A DNA stretch of 36,760 nt, taken from an uncultured Brevibacillus sp. (GTDB lineage Bacteria > Bacillota > Bacilli > Brevibacillales > Brevibacillaceae). Position 1 is the stretch's first letter, and each line of letters starts with the position of its first letter. Positions 24,192-30,589 of the stretch are shown piece by piece. The stretch is from contig NZ_CANMZW010000052.1 of assembly GCF_947502445.1 (NCBI RefSeq), positions 1 through 36,760 of the forward strand, read 5' to 3'. The translations under genes were made by a program, and so were the position numbers. Below the pieces are notes generated by a model that searched no databases, was not told where the DNA came from, and saw nothing but the letters and a program-made list of their open reading frames with translations.

Positions 24192-26048
24192 ATGGACAAA
24201 CCCAAAACCCCTTTCTCATGGAAAAAAAAGCGTTCACACAAAAAAGGCATGGATCGTCTCATCACAGATCAGATTTTGAAAGCTTTTTTCCATTACACGA
24301 CTGATACCGTCTCCATCAGTGATATGGATGGCGACATCATCTTGGTCAATCAAGCATTCGAAAATTATTATGGCTGGTCGATTGAAGAGGTCCGCTCAAA
24401 ACCATCCTGCTTTATTCCAGATGATCTCATTATAGAGACCAGGCAGCTTTTCGAGGCAGTCAGGAGCATGGGGGTTCACATCACGAATTATGAAACGATT
24501 CGCAAGCGAAAAGACGGTGAGCTGATACATGTAACCTTATCTGCCACTCCGATCGTGAACGAAGCAGGTATCATTATAGGTGCTTCCTGCATTACTCGCG
24601 ACATCACCGACCGCAAGAAAACAGAAGAAGCACTCAAAGCTACAGAGGCCAAATATCGGTTTCTGATCGACCACACTCAGGATATCGTCTCCATATACGA
24701 CGATTCGTTGAAGCTCATCTACGTATCGCCTTCTATTGAGCAGCAACTCGGGTACTTACCTGAAGAGTACACTCCGCAAACTGGTTTTGATATTGTGCAT
24801 CCTGAAGACAAGCCTCTATTTCTCGCCAAGCAACAAGAAATTCTTGCTACAAAAATGCCCCTTCAGTTTGAAGCACGGGTCAAGGATAAGGACGGAAAAT
24901 GGATCTCATTTGAAATACGTGGCATCCCGTTCGTGAACGATACCGGAGCTGTTCAAAATATTATGCTCGTCTCACGAAATGTCATGGAACGCAAGCACTC
25001 GGAAGCGGCATTGTTAAAAAGTGAGGAAAAGCATCGGATCATCGCAGAACACACCGATGACTTCATCATGATTACCGATATCAACGGCGATGTCGTCTAC
25101 CTCTCTCCTTCTCACGAGCGCATCCATGGCAACCGGAAACAATCTGGCATTGTTACGCTCATCGACGTTCATGCTGATGATCGTCCCCGTGTTGTTGAGC
25201 ATTTCAAACAGCTGCTTTCTACCAAAGAACCACAGACTTGTGAGTTCCGCTACCACTGTGTAAATGAAACAACGATTGTTCTCGAATCAAAAGGAGTCCC
25301 CATCTTTGGCCAGTCCGGGGAATGTGATGGATTCATAATCGTATCCCGCGATATTACCGAACGGCGCAATAATGAGGATTTGCTGCGAAAGACAGAAAAA
25401 CTCTCCATGATCGGAGAGCTGGCTGCCGGTATCGCTCATGAAATACGAAACCCGCTCACTGCTTTGAAAGGCTTTGTCCAATTGCTTTCTCCGTCACTGA
25501 ATGATAAAAAAATGTACGCCGATATTATGCTTTCTGAGCTGGAACGGATTAACTTTATCGTAAGCGAGCTTCTCGTTCTGGCAAAACCACAAAACGTGCA
25601 AATCAGGCACATTTCCTTGGCGGACCTGCTCAATAATGTCCTGGCGCTTTTGGCATCCGAGGCTAATCTGAATAATATTCATTTCCATACGTCTTTTCCC
25701 GATTCCCCTATTATTGCCGGGGAAGAAAATCAGCTCAAGCAGGTCTTCCTTAACATTATCAAAAACTCCATTGAAGCCATTATAAGTCATGGTGAGATTC
25801 ACGTCTCGACTCGCCTGCTTGAACCGGATCAAGTGGTCGTCAGACTGGTCGACAACGGATGCGGTATATCCGAAGACATTTTGCCAAAGCTGGGCGAGCC
25901 CTTTTTTACGACCAAAGAACATGGAACAGGTCTTGGACTTATGATTAGCTCCAAAATTATTAAAGATCATAATGGCAGCCTCCATATTACAAGCCGCAAA
26001 GACGAAGGAACCGTCATCGAGATCACCTTGCCGATTGCTCGTGGGTAA
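24192..26048 (+). CDS. Soluble multi-PAS sensor histidine kinase (sporulation-kinase-like)
   Basis: 618 residues with no transmembrane segment. Three PAS/PAC units (about 25-145, 150-270, 277-395), each closed by a RDITDRK, RNVMERK or RDITERR linker, followed by HisKA with the phospho-acceptor His416 in GELAAGIAHEIRNPLTALKGFVQ and a HATPase domain: N-box NQLKQVFLNIIKNSIEA (513-528), G1 DNGCG (554-558), FFTT (571-574), G2 GTGLG (578-582). The layout matches cytoplasmic KinA/KinE-type kinases that feed Spo0F, and no response regulator gene is adjacent; a role in the sporulation phosphorelay is inference. ATG 24192 (GGGGA eight bases upstream) is chosen over a TTG at 24123. PAS ligands cannot be deduced. 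Confidence 0.92.
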   Translation: MDKPKTPFSWKKKRSHKKGMDRLITDQILKAFFHYTTDTVSISDMDGDIILVNQAFENYYGWSIEEVRSKPSCFIPDDLIIETRQLFEAVRSMGVHITNYETIRKRKDGELIHVTLSATPIVNEAGIIIGASCITRDITDRKKTEEALKATEAKYRFLIDHTQDIVSIYDDSLKLIYVSPSIEQQLGYLPEEYTPQTGFDIVHPEDKPLFLAKQQEILATKMPLQFEARVKDKDGKWISFEIRGIPFVNDTGAVQNIMLVSRNVMERKHSEAALLKSEEKHRIIAEHTDDFIMITDINGDVVYLSPSHERIHGNRKQSGIVTLIDVHADDRPRVVEHFKQLLSTKEPQTCEFRYHCVNETTIVLESKGVPIFGQSGECDGFIIVSRDITERRNNEDLLRKTEKLSMIGELAAGIAHEIRNPLTALKGFVQLLSPSLNDKKMYADIMLSELERINFIVSELLVLAKPQNVQIRHISLADLLNNVLALLASEANLNNIHFHTSFPDSPIIAGEENQLKQVFLNIIKNSIEAIISHGEIHVSTRLLEPDQVVVRLVDNGCGISEDILPKLGEPFFTTKEHGTGLGLMISSKIIKDHNGSLHITSRKDEGTVIEITLPIARG

Positions 26049-26099
26049 AATGGGTCATCCTAAAAAAGCGAGATGACAAAACGTTTATGGAGGTAGCAG

Positions 26100-26237
26100 A
26101 TGGATTTTACCAAAATGAGCACGAGTGAGTTCGTCGCAAAGATCCACGAAGCGCAGGCAAAGGACCTCAAAAACAAGCAGCATCAAGGCTTGGGACATCC
26201 TGAGAAAAATTTGCCTACGAAGCACGGTATCCGCTAA
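26100..26237 (+). CDS. 45-residue small protein (DUF4023-like)
   Basis: Very hydrophilic protein starting MDFTKMSTSEFVAKIHEAQAK and ending NLPTKHGIR. The core FVxKxHExQxKDxKNKxxxGxGxPxxxLPxK resembles the short Bacillales family I know as DUF4023; I give that label with moderate certainty. An excellent ribosome site GGAGGT lies six bases before the ATG, and a strong terminator follows eight bases after the stop, which together support a real gene. It lies 51 bases after the kinase stop and may be co-transcribed with it. Function unknown. Confidence 0.75.
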   Translation: MDFTKMSTSEFVAKIHEAQAKDLKNKQHQGLGHPEKNLPTKHGIR

Positions 26238-26244
26238 GCAGCTT

Positions 26245-26281
26245 GCCCACCCACGAGTCTACTCAACCGGGTGGGCTTTTT
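26245..26281 (+). terminator. Rho-independent terminator after the DUF4023-like gene
   Basis: 8-bp GC-rich perfect stem GCCCACCC / GGGTGGGC with a 16-nt loop, followed by five Ts. Confidence 0.85.
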
Positions 26282-26284
26282 CCT

Positions 26285-26323
26285 AAAAAGGGAAAGCCCT
26301 GGAGATTCATATCCCCAGGGCTT
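26285..26323 (-). terminator. Minus-strand terminator after the 39-residue protein
   Basis: 9-bp perfect stem AAGCCCTGG / CCAGGGCTT; on the minus strand followed by TCCCTTTTT. It lies eight bases after the stop of the small gene at 26331 and faces the previous terminator. Confidence 0.72.
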
Positions 26324-26330
26324 ATCTCCA

Positions 26331-26450
26331 TTATTGTGGATCTTGCTTGTTCAAATTGCGGTCACGTTCTGACTTTTGCTTTTGAGTCCCTTGTGTCTTG
26401 CTGCTGTGACCTTTGTTACCGCCGTTCTTGGTATTTCGGTTGTTTGACAT
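26331..26450 (-). CDS. 39-residue basic small protein, possible spore protein
   Basis: MSNNRNTKNGGNKGHSSK... ending NKQDPQ: 39 residues rich in Asn, Lys, Gly, Gln and Ser, with no hydrophobic stretch. The composition is like minor small acid-soluble spore proteins of the SspN/SspO/SspP sort, but I do not see a match to any one family. A ribosome site GAAGGAAGGG precedes the ATG at 26450, and a terminator follows the stop. It lies 72 bases after the binding-lipoprotein gene on the same strand, with no strong terminator between, so it may share that transcript or have its own promoter in the gap. Unlikely to be chance because of the flanking signals. Confidence 0.62.
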   Translation of the reverse strand: MSNNRNTKNGGNKGHSSKTQGTQKQKSERDRNLNKQDPQ

Positions 26451-26522
26451 GCGAATCCCTTCCTTCTTGATCTGGTCTTCACGCCAAACGTAGTATGTCC
26501 AAACGGCATTTCGGATACCCGC

Positions 26523-27764
26523 TTACTTCGCTTCGCCGATGTATACTTTTTGACCGTTTTCATATTTGTACACATAAACCGATGCGAACTCATTGTCACC
26601 TTTTTCGTTAAAGGTTACGTTCACGAATTTCCCTTTGTAATCTTTTGTTTTGTGAACAGCATCCAATACTTGCTCACGGGAAGGTTTTTTGCCGCCATTT
26701 GCTTTGATTGCTTCTTCCAGACCGTTCAGCATGACACCCATGGAGTCATAACCGAACGAAGTGAAGATACCCACTTTATTTCCTGTAGAGGATTCAAAGT
26801 CTGTGATCCATTTTTTACCTTCGTCAGTCGCTCCAACGTCACCTACAGTCGATGTAAATACGACGTTGTTGGCATTATCAGCGCCGGCAATTTTCACGAG
26901 GTCAGCGGAGTCATAGCCGTCTCCACCCATGAATACGCCTTTGAAGCCTTTTTCACGTGCTTGCTTCACGATGATACCCGCGTCGGAATAGTATCCACCG
27001 AAGTAAATCATCTCAGGCTTGGTAGCGAGAATTTGGTTGATGATGGCACTATAATCTTTTTCCCCAGCTGTTACACCCTCGTAGCCGAGAATTTGTACAC
27101 CGTCAGCTTCAAATTGCTTTTTCACTTCATCAGCCAGACCTTGGCCATAAGCTGCCTTGTCATGCATGATGAACGCAGATTTGATACCTAACTGGTTTTT
27201 CGCGTAAACAGCTGCCTTGGAGCCTTGCTGGTCGTCACGCGCACAAATGCGGTGAACAATTTTTTTGCCTTGCTCTGTCAGATCAGAACCGGTTGCGGAT
27301 GGAGACACCATAGCCAGCTTTTCCTGGTCATATTGTGCCGCTGCCGCGATGGAAGCCCCTGTTGTAGCATGACCAACAACCCCTACTACATCCGCATTGG
27401 AGATTAGCATTTGTGCTACAGCAACCCCTTGTTTCGGGTCAGCCTGGTCATCCTGAGCCAAAAGCTGCACATCAAAGCCAAGCTGTTTGAATGCTTCTTG
27501 CTTTTCTTTCAGGGCATATTCTGCACCCGCTTTTGCCGTACTACCATAATCGGAGTATTGACCGGACATAGGTCCTACTACCGCAATTACCAATTTTTCA
27601 GTTGCTCCGCTTCCGCCGCCGCTGCTTTGCTGAGGAGCCGGCGTTGCACTTCCACCACCACTGTTTTGAGCAGGTGCTGTACTTTGACCACCGCCACAAC
27701 CTGCAAGTACTGAGCCCAATGCTACCGTAGCAGCTAGAATAGACAGCGTTTTCTGTTTTTTCAT
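26523..27764 (-). CDS. Branched-chain amino-acid-type ABC substrate-binding lipoprotein
   Basis: 413 residues. Lipoprotein signal with lipobox VLAGC (Cys23), a Gly/Ser/Ala/Pro/Gln-rich tether (about 24-56), then a type I periplasmic-binding fold of the LivJ/LivK class: KLVIAVVGPMSGQYSDYGSTAKAGAEYAL, VVGVVGHATTGASIAAAAQYDQEKLAMVSPSATGSDLTEQG, and a FTSFGYDSMGVMLNGLEEAI C-lobe. It should bind a branched-chain amino acid or another amide or amino acid. No livHMGF permease or ATPase genes lie nearby, so it is an orphan here and must use a system encoded elsewhere. ATG preceded by GGGGGA seven bases upstream. Confidence 0.93.
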   Translation of the reverse strand: MKKQKTLSILAATVALGSVLAGCGGGQSTAPAQNSGGGSATPAPQQSSGGGSGATEKLVIAVVGPMSGQYSDYGSTAKAGAEYALKEKQEAFKQLGFDVQLLAQDDQADPKQGVAVAQMLISNADVVGVVGHATTGASIAAAAQYDQEKLAMVSPSATGSDLTEQGKKIVHRICARDDQQGSKAAVYAKNQLGIKSAFIMHDKAAYGQGLADEVKKQFEADGVQILGYEGVTAGEKDYSAIINQILATKPEMIYFGGYYSDAGIIVKQAREKGFKGVFMGGDGYDSADLVKIAGADNANNVVFTSTVGDVGATDEGKKWITDFESSTGNKVGIFTSFGYDSMGVMLNGLEEAIKANGGKKPSREQVLDAVHKTKDYKGKFVNVTFNEKGDNEFASVYVYKYENGQKVYIGEAK

Positions 27765-27813
27765 AGCAATAATCCCCCTCTTTATTTACGAGCAAACTAT
27801 GATTCACTATCTT

Positions 27814-27841
27814 ATTTTAAAATATTTTTGAAAATTTGCAA
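27814..27841 (-). promoter_or_regulatory. Candidate sigma-A promoter of the amino-acid-binding lipoprotein gene
   Basis: Minus strand: -35 TTGCAA (27841-27836), 16-nt spacer, -10 TAAAAT (27819-27814), in an AT-rich stretch about 50 bases before the start codon. Confidence 0.55.
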
Positions 27842-27945
27842 TAGAAATAACAGGATTCGCTATCAATATAATTTTCGACTATATAATTGATTAGAAAACT
27901 CTTACTGATACTGGATCAGTGGAGACGACTCTGTTTGATCAGTAT

Positions 27946-27980
27946 GAAAAAGCAGCTACCGTATAACTTATGGCAACTGC
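27946..27980 (-). terminator. Terminator of the copper-amine-oxidase-N-like gene
   Basis: Minus strand: GCAGTTGCC / GGTAGCTGC (9 bp, two G-U pairs), 11-nt loop, then TTTTT. It lies 110 bases after the stop codon. Confidence 0.6.
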
Positions 27981-28090
27981 TTCCTGGAAAATTTTATCTA
28001 CTTTTTGTGTTTTTGGGAATACGTTTTGCACGTAACGTATATGCCTTCGTGCATCACTGTGATTTTCCCTCGATGAACCATACAAATCTC

Positions 28091-28552
28091 TTACGAATTG
28101 ATTGGAACGGTCAGGTTGTAGGTGAGCGTTTTTTCATCGTAGCTCACTTTTGCTCCCAGCTCTTCTGCGATAAACACGAGTGGAACGAGAACGCCACCTC
28201 TAATTGGTTTTGCTGCATTTGGTACTTGCGTTTCTTTGCCGTTCTTATAGGCTAAAGTCGTATTTTCGTACATACGCAGTCTGTATTCTTTACCCTTGGA
28301 TACGAGCAACGATTTCGACATTGTATCCCAAGCAGCAGTTCCACCCAGAGCAATGGCCAGCGTACTTGCATTGACATATGCTACCCCATCCTCAACCACA
28401 ACCCCTTGTGGGAAAGGGAACTCCTTTTCATTCAGTTGAACCTTAACTTGTTGCTGTTGCACCGGCGCTGCTTGGGCAAATGCAGCAGTGGCCGCTACAC
28501 TCCCTGTCAAAAGAGCAGTAGTCAACACCATTGCAGAAACCTTGCGAAGCAT
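28091..28552 (-). CDS. Secreted protein with copper amine oxidase N-terminal-like domain
   Basis: 153 residues. Sec signal peptide (about 1-26, cleavage near AFA-QA), then one copper-amine-oxidase-N (PF07833-like) domain: VKVQLNEKEFPFPQGVVVEDGVAYVNASTLAIALGGTAAWDTMSKSLLV...KPIRGGVLVPLVFIAEELGAKVSYDEKTLTYNL. These domains occur in many Paenibacillus and Brevibacillus secreted proteins, usually as cell-surface modules without oxidase activity. Here it is free-standing. The start is ATG 28552, six bases after GAGGGGTG; an upstream GTG (28561) overlaps that ribosome site. A TTCGACA at 28599-28605, the Spo0A-box sequence on the other strand, lies about 50 bases upstream and might mean sporulation-phase control; that is speculative. 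Confidence 0.85.
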   Translation of the reverse strand: MLRKVSAMVLTTALLTGSVAATAAFAQAAPVQQQQVKVQLNEKEFPFPQGVVVEDGVAYVNASTLAIALGGTAAWDTMSKSLLVSKGKEYRLRMYENTTLAYKNGKETQVPNAAKPIRGGVLVPLVFIAEELGAKVSYDEKTLTYNLTVPINS

Positions 28553-28724
28553 AAAAAACACCCCTCATTAAAATGAAATGAATACCAATTTTGTAATTTT
28601 CGACACCAATCAGCTATATCCTTCTTTCTTCATCCCATTCTTTTCCTATGTAAGAGATGCGCCAATCATGCCAAACTATGTAAAAAGAGTAACAAGCCAA
28701 AAAATATCCCACGAACAAACGTTT

Positions 28725-28757
28725 TTGTGCACAACCTGTTGATAAAGCTGTGGATAA
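28725..28757. promoter_or_regulatory. Small cluster of DnaA-box-like 9-mers
   Basis: TGTGGATAA at 28749-28757 is an exact DnaA box; TGTTGATAA at 28737-28745 matches 8/9 at a 12-bp offset; TTGTGCACA at 28725-28733 matches 7/9 in the other orientation. The group lies just before the 70-residue gene. Pattern only; single exact boxes also occur elsewhere in the window. Confidence 0.3.
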
Positions 28758-28779
28758 CTATATGAGGGAAGGTATGGAG

Positions 28780-28992
28780 ATGGCAGATCCAGCATTTTAT
28801 TTGATATACCAGGAAGCGAGTGACGAAGAGTGCCTTTTGACCATACAGCCGTACAAGGATGAGCAAGCCCTTGCGGAAGCCATTAATCAATTACAAGCAA
28901 AAGAGATTGACGAATATACCATCATTCACGGCAAAAAGATGAAGGCATCCTTACGTCTAGCCGTTGAATTAAGCGACTGGGATGAAGAATAA
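28780..28992 (+). CDS. Conserved-looking 70-residue acidic protein, function unknown
   Basis: I do not recognise the family. The protein (MADPAFYLIYQEASDEECLL ... LAVELSDWDEE) is acidic, has no signal or membrane helix and is predicted to be a small alpha/beta domain. Starts are possible at GTG 28750, ATG 28774 and ATG 28780; the last has AAGG seven bases upstream and is chosen. It precedes clpP on the same strand with a 132-base gap holding the clpP promoter, so it is a separate unit. Sequence order of small charged protein followed by clpP gives no clue to function. Confidence 0.7.
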   Translation: MADPAFYLIYQEASDEECLLTIQPYKDEQALAEAINQLQAKEIDEYTIIHGKKMKASLRLAVELSDWDEE

Positions 28993-29065
28993 ATCATTTC
29001 TTCTGGAAATAGGTTTATGGAGTGGCAATTTGGCAAACATGGTAGGGAAGACATGCACTTAAGTG

Positions 29066-29082
29066 TTTGACCTTCATTGACC
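29066..29082. promoter_or_regulatory. CtsR operator before clpP
   Basis: TTTGACCTTCATTGACC is the reverse complement of the CtsR direct repeat RGTCAAA-NAN-RGTCAAA with a single mismatch. It overlaps the clpP -35, so the heat-shock repressor CtsR should control clpP. Confidence 0.85.
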
Positions 29083-29095
29083 TTTTGTGTATGAT
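29067..29095 (+). promoter_or_regulatory. Sigma-A promoter of clpP
   Basis: -35 TTGACC (29067-29072), 17-nt spacer, -10 TATGAT (29090-29095). 29 bases before the ATG. Confidence 0.8.
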
Positions 29096-29124
29096 TAATC
29101 TTACAAAGAGAGGAGGAAGACTAG

Positions 29125-29727
29125 ATGCACATGAACTTGATTCCAACCGTCATTGAACAGACCAACCGCGGTGAACGTGCGTATGATATTTACTCGCGTC
29201 TGCTCAAGGACCGCATCATCTTTCTGGGAACCCCAATCAACGACACCGTAGCCAACATTGTTGTGGCACAGTTGTTGTTCCTTCAGGCGGAAGATCCGGA
29301 GAAAGACATTCATCTGTACATTAATAGCCCAGGTGGTTCAATTACTGCCGGTATGGCGATTTACGATACAATGCACTTCATTAAGCCAGATGTCTCCACG
29401 ATTTGTATCGGAATGGCTGCCTCCATGGGTGCTTTCTTGCTCGCTGCCGGGGCAAAAGGCAAGCGCTTTGCATTGCCTAACAGCGAAGTGATGATCCACC
29501 AACCACTCGGTGGCGCTCAAGGTCAAGCAAGCGACATTGAAATTGCTGCAAAACGCATTTTGAAGATGCGCGATCACTTGAATACGATCCTGGCAGAACG
29601 TACTGGGCAGCCATTGGAGCGCATTCAAAAGGATACTGACCGCGACAACTTCCTCTCTGCAGCTGAAGCCGTAGAATACGGACTGATTGACAAAGTCATC
29701 ACTTCTGAGCCTTCTTCGAAGAAGTAA
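29125..29727 (+). CDS. clpP: ATP-dependent Clp protease proteolytic subunit
   Basis: 200-residue serine protease that assembles into a 14-subunit chamber and works with ClpX, ClpC or ClpE ATPases. Catalytic triad by alignment: Ser100 in GMAASMGAFLL, His125 in VMIHQPLGG, Asp174 in DTDRDNF. The substrate-binding handle YINSPGGSITAGMAIYDTM is intact. It degrades misfolded and regulatory proteins, including those tagged by tmRNA. ATG 29125 has GAGGAGG about nine bases upstream. Control by CtsR is indicated by the operator over its promoter. Monocistronic, ending at a terminator shared with the convergent sspH. Confidence 0.98.
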   Translation: MHMNLIPTVIEQTNRGERAYDIYSRLLKDRIIFLGTPINDTVANIVVAQLLFLQAEDPEKDIHLYINSPGGSITAGMAIYDTMHFIKPDVSTICIGMAASMGAFLLAAGAKGKRFALPNSEVMIHQPLGGAQGQASDIEIAAKRILKMRDHLNTILAERTGQPLERIQKDTDRDNFLSAAEAVEYGLIDKVITSEPSSKK

Positions 29728-29747
29728 TCAGGCTGATGAAAAAGGAG

Positions 29748-29784
29748 GAAACACCCGACAGATTGTAGCCGGGTGTTTCTTTTT
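29748..29784. terminator. Bidirectional terminator between clpP and sspH
   Basis: 10-bp perfect stem GAAACACCCG / CGGGTGTTTC. On the plus strand TTTTT follows (clpP); on the minus strand CTCCTTTTTC follows (sspH). The plus-strand U-tract overlaps the sspH stop codon. Confidence 0.85.
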
Positions 29785-29962
29785 ATGCTTCTTCCAATTG
29801 ACTGATGGCGACGTATTCACTCTGAGCGGGATTTCTTTCTGTATGAACACGTGCAGTCGCCGTGCTTTCATCGACATCATCAATCCATACTGACTTCCCT
29901 TGGTATGTCACCTGAATCTTTTCAGTCGAACGGACAATCTCCTGTACTCTAGCCACATCCAC
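29783..29962 (-). CDS. sspH: H-type small acid-soluble spore protein
   Basis: 59-residue SASP of the SspH family. The order VQEIV..STEKIQVTYQGKSVWIDDVDESTATARVH matches the family signature (VxFQGxxVxIxxVDExxxTARVH) that I recognise from B. subtilis SspH; the C-terminal EYVAISQLEEA corresponds to the VxVxxLEE ending. Such proteins are made in the forespore and degraded at germination; function is minor or unknown. The start is GTG 29962 with GGAGGG seven bases upstream; a second GTG two codons later is possible. It follows the 58-residue gene by 22 bases, so co-transcription is likely. I could not find a clear sigma-G promoter. Confidence 0.88.
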   Translation of the reverse strand: MDVARVQEIVRSTEKIQVTYQGKSVWIDDVDESTATARVHTERNPAQSEYVAISQLEEA

Positions 29963-29984
29963 TAGCTGTCCCTCCTGCTATCGT

Positions 29985-30161
29985 TTAGTCGTCCAAAGCT
30001 TGCTCAGCATTGGTGGCTCCCGTCATCGTGTCCACGCTAGTCTCCTCAATCAGACCGTTCTGGTCAGAGACAATGCCTCCGCCCAAGCCTTCATTGATCA
30101 TGCGGTCGATGTCCATATCATAAGCATCACGACCTTCATACCTGGCATCACGATTGCTCAC
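29985..30161 (-). CDS. 58-residue conserved-looking small protein
   Basis: Begins MSNRDARYEGRDAYDMDIDR and contains the segment MINEGLGGGIVSDQNGLIEE followed by an acidic tail. The phrase MINEGLGGG..IEE recurs, as I recall, in short Bacillales proteins of unknown function, but I cannot name the family with confidence. No signal peptide or hydrophobic helix. The start is GTG 30161, seven bases after AAAGGAGGG; upstream in-frame codons would give an unrelated N-terminus. It lies 22 bases before sspH on the same strand, which suggests expression during sporulation (inference). Confidence 0.75.
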   Translation of the reverse strand: MSNRDARYEGRDAYDMDIDRMINEGLGGGIVSDQNGLIEETSVDTMTGATNAEQALDD

Positions 30162-30233
30162 TGTTTTCCCTCCTTTTTTGTGCACTACAATCATTAGCAA
30201 TGCCCTGACGACAGGAAAAAAATGTGTACGACC

Positions 30234-30265
30234 AAAAAAAGACACTTTCCTTTTGAGAAAGTGTC
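30234..30265 (-). terminator. Rho-independent terminator after crh
   Basis: Minus strand: 9-bp perfect stem GACACTTTC / GAAAGTGTC, then seven Ts. Ends the rapZ-yvcK-whiA-crh unit. Confidence 0.92.
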
Positions 30266-30281
30266 CTGTGAAAAACCTTTT

Positions 30282-30539
30282 CTATTCTTCCTTGCTAACC
30301 AGATTTACAAGGCTTGTAACTGCCTGGGAGGCATCTGGCCCTTCTGCTAAAATGGTAATTTCCGTTCCCGAACTGATCGCGAGGCTCATGATACCCATGA
30401 TGCTCTTTGCATTTACCTTTTTATTTTCTTTTTCAACGAATACTTCCGATGCAAAACGGTTGGCCTCTTGTACAAAAAATGCTGCCGGGCGCGCTTGCAA
30501 ACCGGTTTTTAATGCCACCACAACTTGCTGTTGAACCAT
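30282..30539 (-). CDS. crh: Catabolite repression HPr-like protein Crh
   Basis: 85-residue HPr-fold protein. At the position of the HPr phosphotransfer histidine it has glutamine (KTGLQARPAA, Gln15), so it cannot take part in PTS sugar phosphorylation; the regulatory serine is kept (KVNAKSIMG, Ser46), the site of HPr kinase. This Gln15/Ser46 pair defines Crh, which after phosphorylation acts as a CcpA corepressor and has other metabolic partners in Bacillus. ATG preceded by AAGGAGG. Last gene of rapZ-yvcK-whiA-crh, in B. subtilis order, 50 bases after whiA and followed by a strong terminator. Confidence 0.95.
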   Translation of the reverse strand: MVQQQVVVALKTGLQARPAAFFVQEANRFASEVFVEKENKKVNAKSIMGIMSLAISSGTEITILAEGPDASQAVTSLVNLVSKEE

Positions 30540-30589
30540 GAAAGGACCTCCTTACGCCATAGACTATTATCCATTAGTATATCATGCAT

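Larger units (their letters stand above)
27765..28090. other. Intergenic stretch between two minus-strand genes
   Basis: 326 bases without a convincing gene. It contains the promoter of the binding-lipoprotein gene, the terminator of the upstream copper-amine-oxidase-N-like gene, and an inverted repeat ATACGTT / AACGTAT (28019-28040). The plus-strand frame beginning MKKQLPYNLW at 27942 runs into antisense of the next gene and lacks a ribosome site close to its start. Confidence 0.7.

Noticed and set aside
27942..28255. Plus-strand frame beginning MKKQLPYNLW with a hydrophobic stretch
   Set aside because: No ribosome site close to the start, and the second half is antisense to the copper-amine-oxidase-N-like gene.
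28737..28757. Replication origin suggested by DnaA-box-like sequences
   Set aside because: Only two or three boxes, no AT-rich unwinding region, and no dnaA, dnaN or gyrase genes nearby.
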